Shown one piece after another: positions 6,523 to 9,006 of a stretch of 9,006 nucleotides of DNA. This DNA is from Alphaproteobacteria bacterium (lineage in GTDB: Bacteria > Pseudomonadota > Alphaproteobacteria > Caulobacterales > Caulobacteraceae). The position numbers and the translations under genes were made by a program. The stretch covers positions 1-9,006 of the forward strand of contig JAGWSE010000376.1 of NCBI GenBank assembly GCA_028869395.1, written 5' to 3'. Numbering within the stretch: position 1 is the first letter of the stretch; each line of letters starts with the position of its first letter. The notes under the pieces were generated by a model that worked only from the letters and a program-made list of their open reading frames with translations, searched no databases and was not told where the DNA came from.

Positions 6523-7943
6523 TCAGTAAAGCCCGATCGCGCCCTTCAGTTCGTCGAAGAAGGCCTGGGTGCGGTAGCCGACGCCCGCCTTGAAGACGAC
6601 CGGCATGTGCTCGATGGCGCGCACGTCGACGGCCGGGTCTCCATCGACCAGCAGCAGGTCCGCGCGCTTGCCGGGCGCGATCGAGCCCACGTCCCTGTCG
6701 CGGCGCAGGTACTTCGCGCCGTTCAGGGTCGCGACCTCCAGCGCCTGCGGGAAGGAGAGCCCCTCCTCCACCAGCAGCTCCAACTCGCGCTTGCCCGAGA
6801 AGCCCGGGATGACGCCGCCGTAGCCGGTGGGGTCGGTGCCGGCGAGCAGCACCCCGCCCATGTCATGGAAGCGCTTCTCCATGCGCATGAGCTTTGGGAA
6901 GATCTCGGCGTACTCGTGGCCGCGCGGCGAGGCCTGCACCTTGGCCCAGGTGGTCTCGTAGGCCTGGCGAAGCTCCGGCGTCAGGAGCGCGAGCGCGGCG
7001 TCCGGCGCCTTCGGCCGGCCGGCGGTGAAGGTCTCGAAGACGGTCAGCGTCGAGGTGAGCGCCACGTGGTGGGCGATCAGCAGGCGCATCAGGGCGCCCA
7101 CCTCCGGGCCGTCGGGATCGAGCGCGTTGAGGGAGTCCAACGTCTGCGCGCTGGTCGGGCAGACGTCGGGCTGCTTGTCCTTCACGAAGTCGGTGGCGAC
7201 AGCGAAGGAGTGCTCCAGGTTGTCGATGCCCATCTCCGCGGCCTCGCGGTAGGTGATCGAGCACAGGTGGCCGGTGATCTTCAGGCCGTGGGCGTGAGCG
7301 GCGTCGATGGCGGCCTTGAGCTCCGGCCGCGTCAGGTAATTGTAGGCCTTGAACGACGTGACGCCCTCGCTGGCCCAGTAATCGACGGTGCGGGTGACCT
7401 CGGCGGGGTCGCGCATCATCGCCATCTTGTCGGAGAGCAGGGTCGCGCCTTCGAGGTAGGGGCCGGTCACGTCCATGTCCGGCCCGGGCTGGCGGCCGTC
7501 GGCGATATCGCGGGCTGTGTTGAGGTCGCCGTAGGGCGCCATGGAGCCCGCGGTGCGCAGTGTGGTCGTGCCGCCGGCCAGGTACAGGCGCGAGAAGCTG
7601 TAGGGATACTCCTCATACTGGCCGGGCTTGGGCGAGGGATAGAAGTAGTGCTCGTGCACCATGACGAAGCCGGGCAGCAGGGTCCTGCCTTTGCCGTCGA
7701 TCACGGTGGCGCCCTTCGGAGCCTTCACCTTGCGGGCGGGGCCGACGGCGGCGATGCGCTGGCCGTGCAGGACGACCGTCATGTCGCGGGCCGGGGCGGC
7801 GCCCGTGCCGTCCACCACCTCGACGTGGGTGAAGGCGATGTCGCCGGCGGGATAGGCGATCTCGGGCCCATGGCCCGGCGCGGGCTGGGCGGCGGCGGCC
7901 GAGGCGAAGGCGGCGAAGGCCGCGGCGATCGGGAGAAGCCGCA

Positions 7944-7944
<1 letters not shown>
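6523..7944 (-). CDS. Exported metal-dependent amidohydrolase (imidazolonepropionase/prolidase-like family)
   Basis: The 473-residue protein begins with a clear Sec-type signal peptide (MRLLPIAAAFAAFASAAAAQ), cleavage likely near residue 19-20, so it should act in the periplasm. The amidohydrolase barrel shows VHEH (H97, H99), a candidate carboxylated lysine in SFKAYNY (K199), GHL (H226), LEHS (H245) and AGTD (D371): a full binuclear metal set. The C-terminal part, ATLNGAKYLRRDRDVGSIAPGKRADLLLVDGDP, is the usual return to the small beta domain. Relatives hydrolyse cyclic amides, dipeptides or similar C-N bonds; the substrate is unknown. The reading frame stays open up to 8271, but ATG 7944 is chosen because it yields the signal peptide and starts within the stop of the Rieske gene (TGATG, 1-nt overlap), which implies translational coupling. 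Its stop lies 4 nt from that of the converging COG3618 gene. Confidence 0.9.
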
Positions 7945-8957
<1,013 letters not shown>

Positions 8958-8973
8958 GGCCCCACCTTTAGGT

Positions 8974-9000
8974 CCTCGCGCCGTCTAGCGGAAGACGAGG
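8974..9000 (-). promoter_or_regulatory. Upstream region of the Rieske gene: -10-like motif inside an imperfect hairpin
   Basis: Read on the minus strand, GCTAGAC (complement of 8983-8989) lies 25 nt before the Rieske ATG and matches the alphaproteobacterial -10 pattern GCTANAWC well up to its last positions. The same stretch can fold: the arm at 8993-9000 pairs with CCTC (8974-8977) plus GTCT (8983-8986), with a 5-nt bulge. The -35 region falls at or beyond the window edge. On the minus strand the TAG at 8987-8985 could instead end an upstream gene (the codons before it read GRLVFR), so this may be a gene end and not a promoter. Confidence 0.3.
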
Positions 9001-9006
9001 CGGCCC

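Noticed and set aside
8985..9006. C-terminal end of an upstream minus-strand gene (GRLVFR then TAG)
   Set aside because: Only six codons are visible and the same TAG lies in a promoter-like GCTAGAC motif; too little sequence to call a gene.

Overview
The window is very GC-rich DNA with strong G/C bias at third codon positions, so long spurious ORFs run antisense to almost every real gene. Gene content (class B flavin monooxygenase, metallo-beta-lactamase-fold alkyl sulfatase, DUF2061 protein, COG3618 amidohydrolase, secreted amidohydrolase, Rieske oxygenase) and GCTAG-type -10-like motifs ahead of several starts suggest an alphaproteobacterium, possibly Caulobacterales (Phenylobacterium-like) or a sphingomonad. 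That placement is inferred from overall character; there is no rRNA or marker gene here. No mobile element, tRNA, rRNA or CRISPR array was seen. The window looks like chromosomal catabolic accessory DNA.

Layout. Bases 1-106 hold the Arg/Gly-rich C-terminus of a gene that starts outside the window. A 130-bp gap follows, carrying a 17-bp dyad at 177-193, and then a long-type Baeyer-Villiger monooxygenase (237-2051, +). Next on the plus strand are a small DUF2061 membrane protein (2159-2464) and a 622-residue alkyl sulfatase without an export signal (2506-4374). A short-chain dehydrogenase of the carveol dehydrogenase/mycofactocin-associated type (4378-5346, -) converges on the sulfatase with 3 nt between stops. 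It diverges, across 116 bp, from a COG3618 amidohydrolase/lactonase-like gene (5463-6518, +). That gene converges, with 4 nt between stops, on a minus-strand pair: a Rieske oxygenase alpha subunit (8957 to 7944) translationally coupled through TGATG to an exported metal-dependent amidohydrolase (7944 to 6523).

How they may work together. The enzymes fit stepwise breakdown of an alicyclic, terpenoid or other hydrophobic compound. The sulfatase could release an alcohol from a sulfate ester, the SDR could oxidise the alcohol to a ketone, the BVMO could insert oxygen to give an ester or lactone, and the COG3618 protein could open the lactone. The Rieske/exported amidohydrolase pair looks like a separate module that hydrolyses a substrate outside the cytoplasm and hydroxylates or demethylates a product inside. 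The individual family calls are strong. The joint pathway is inference: the genes are on different strands and no regulator, transporter or electron-transfer partner lies in the window.
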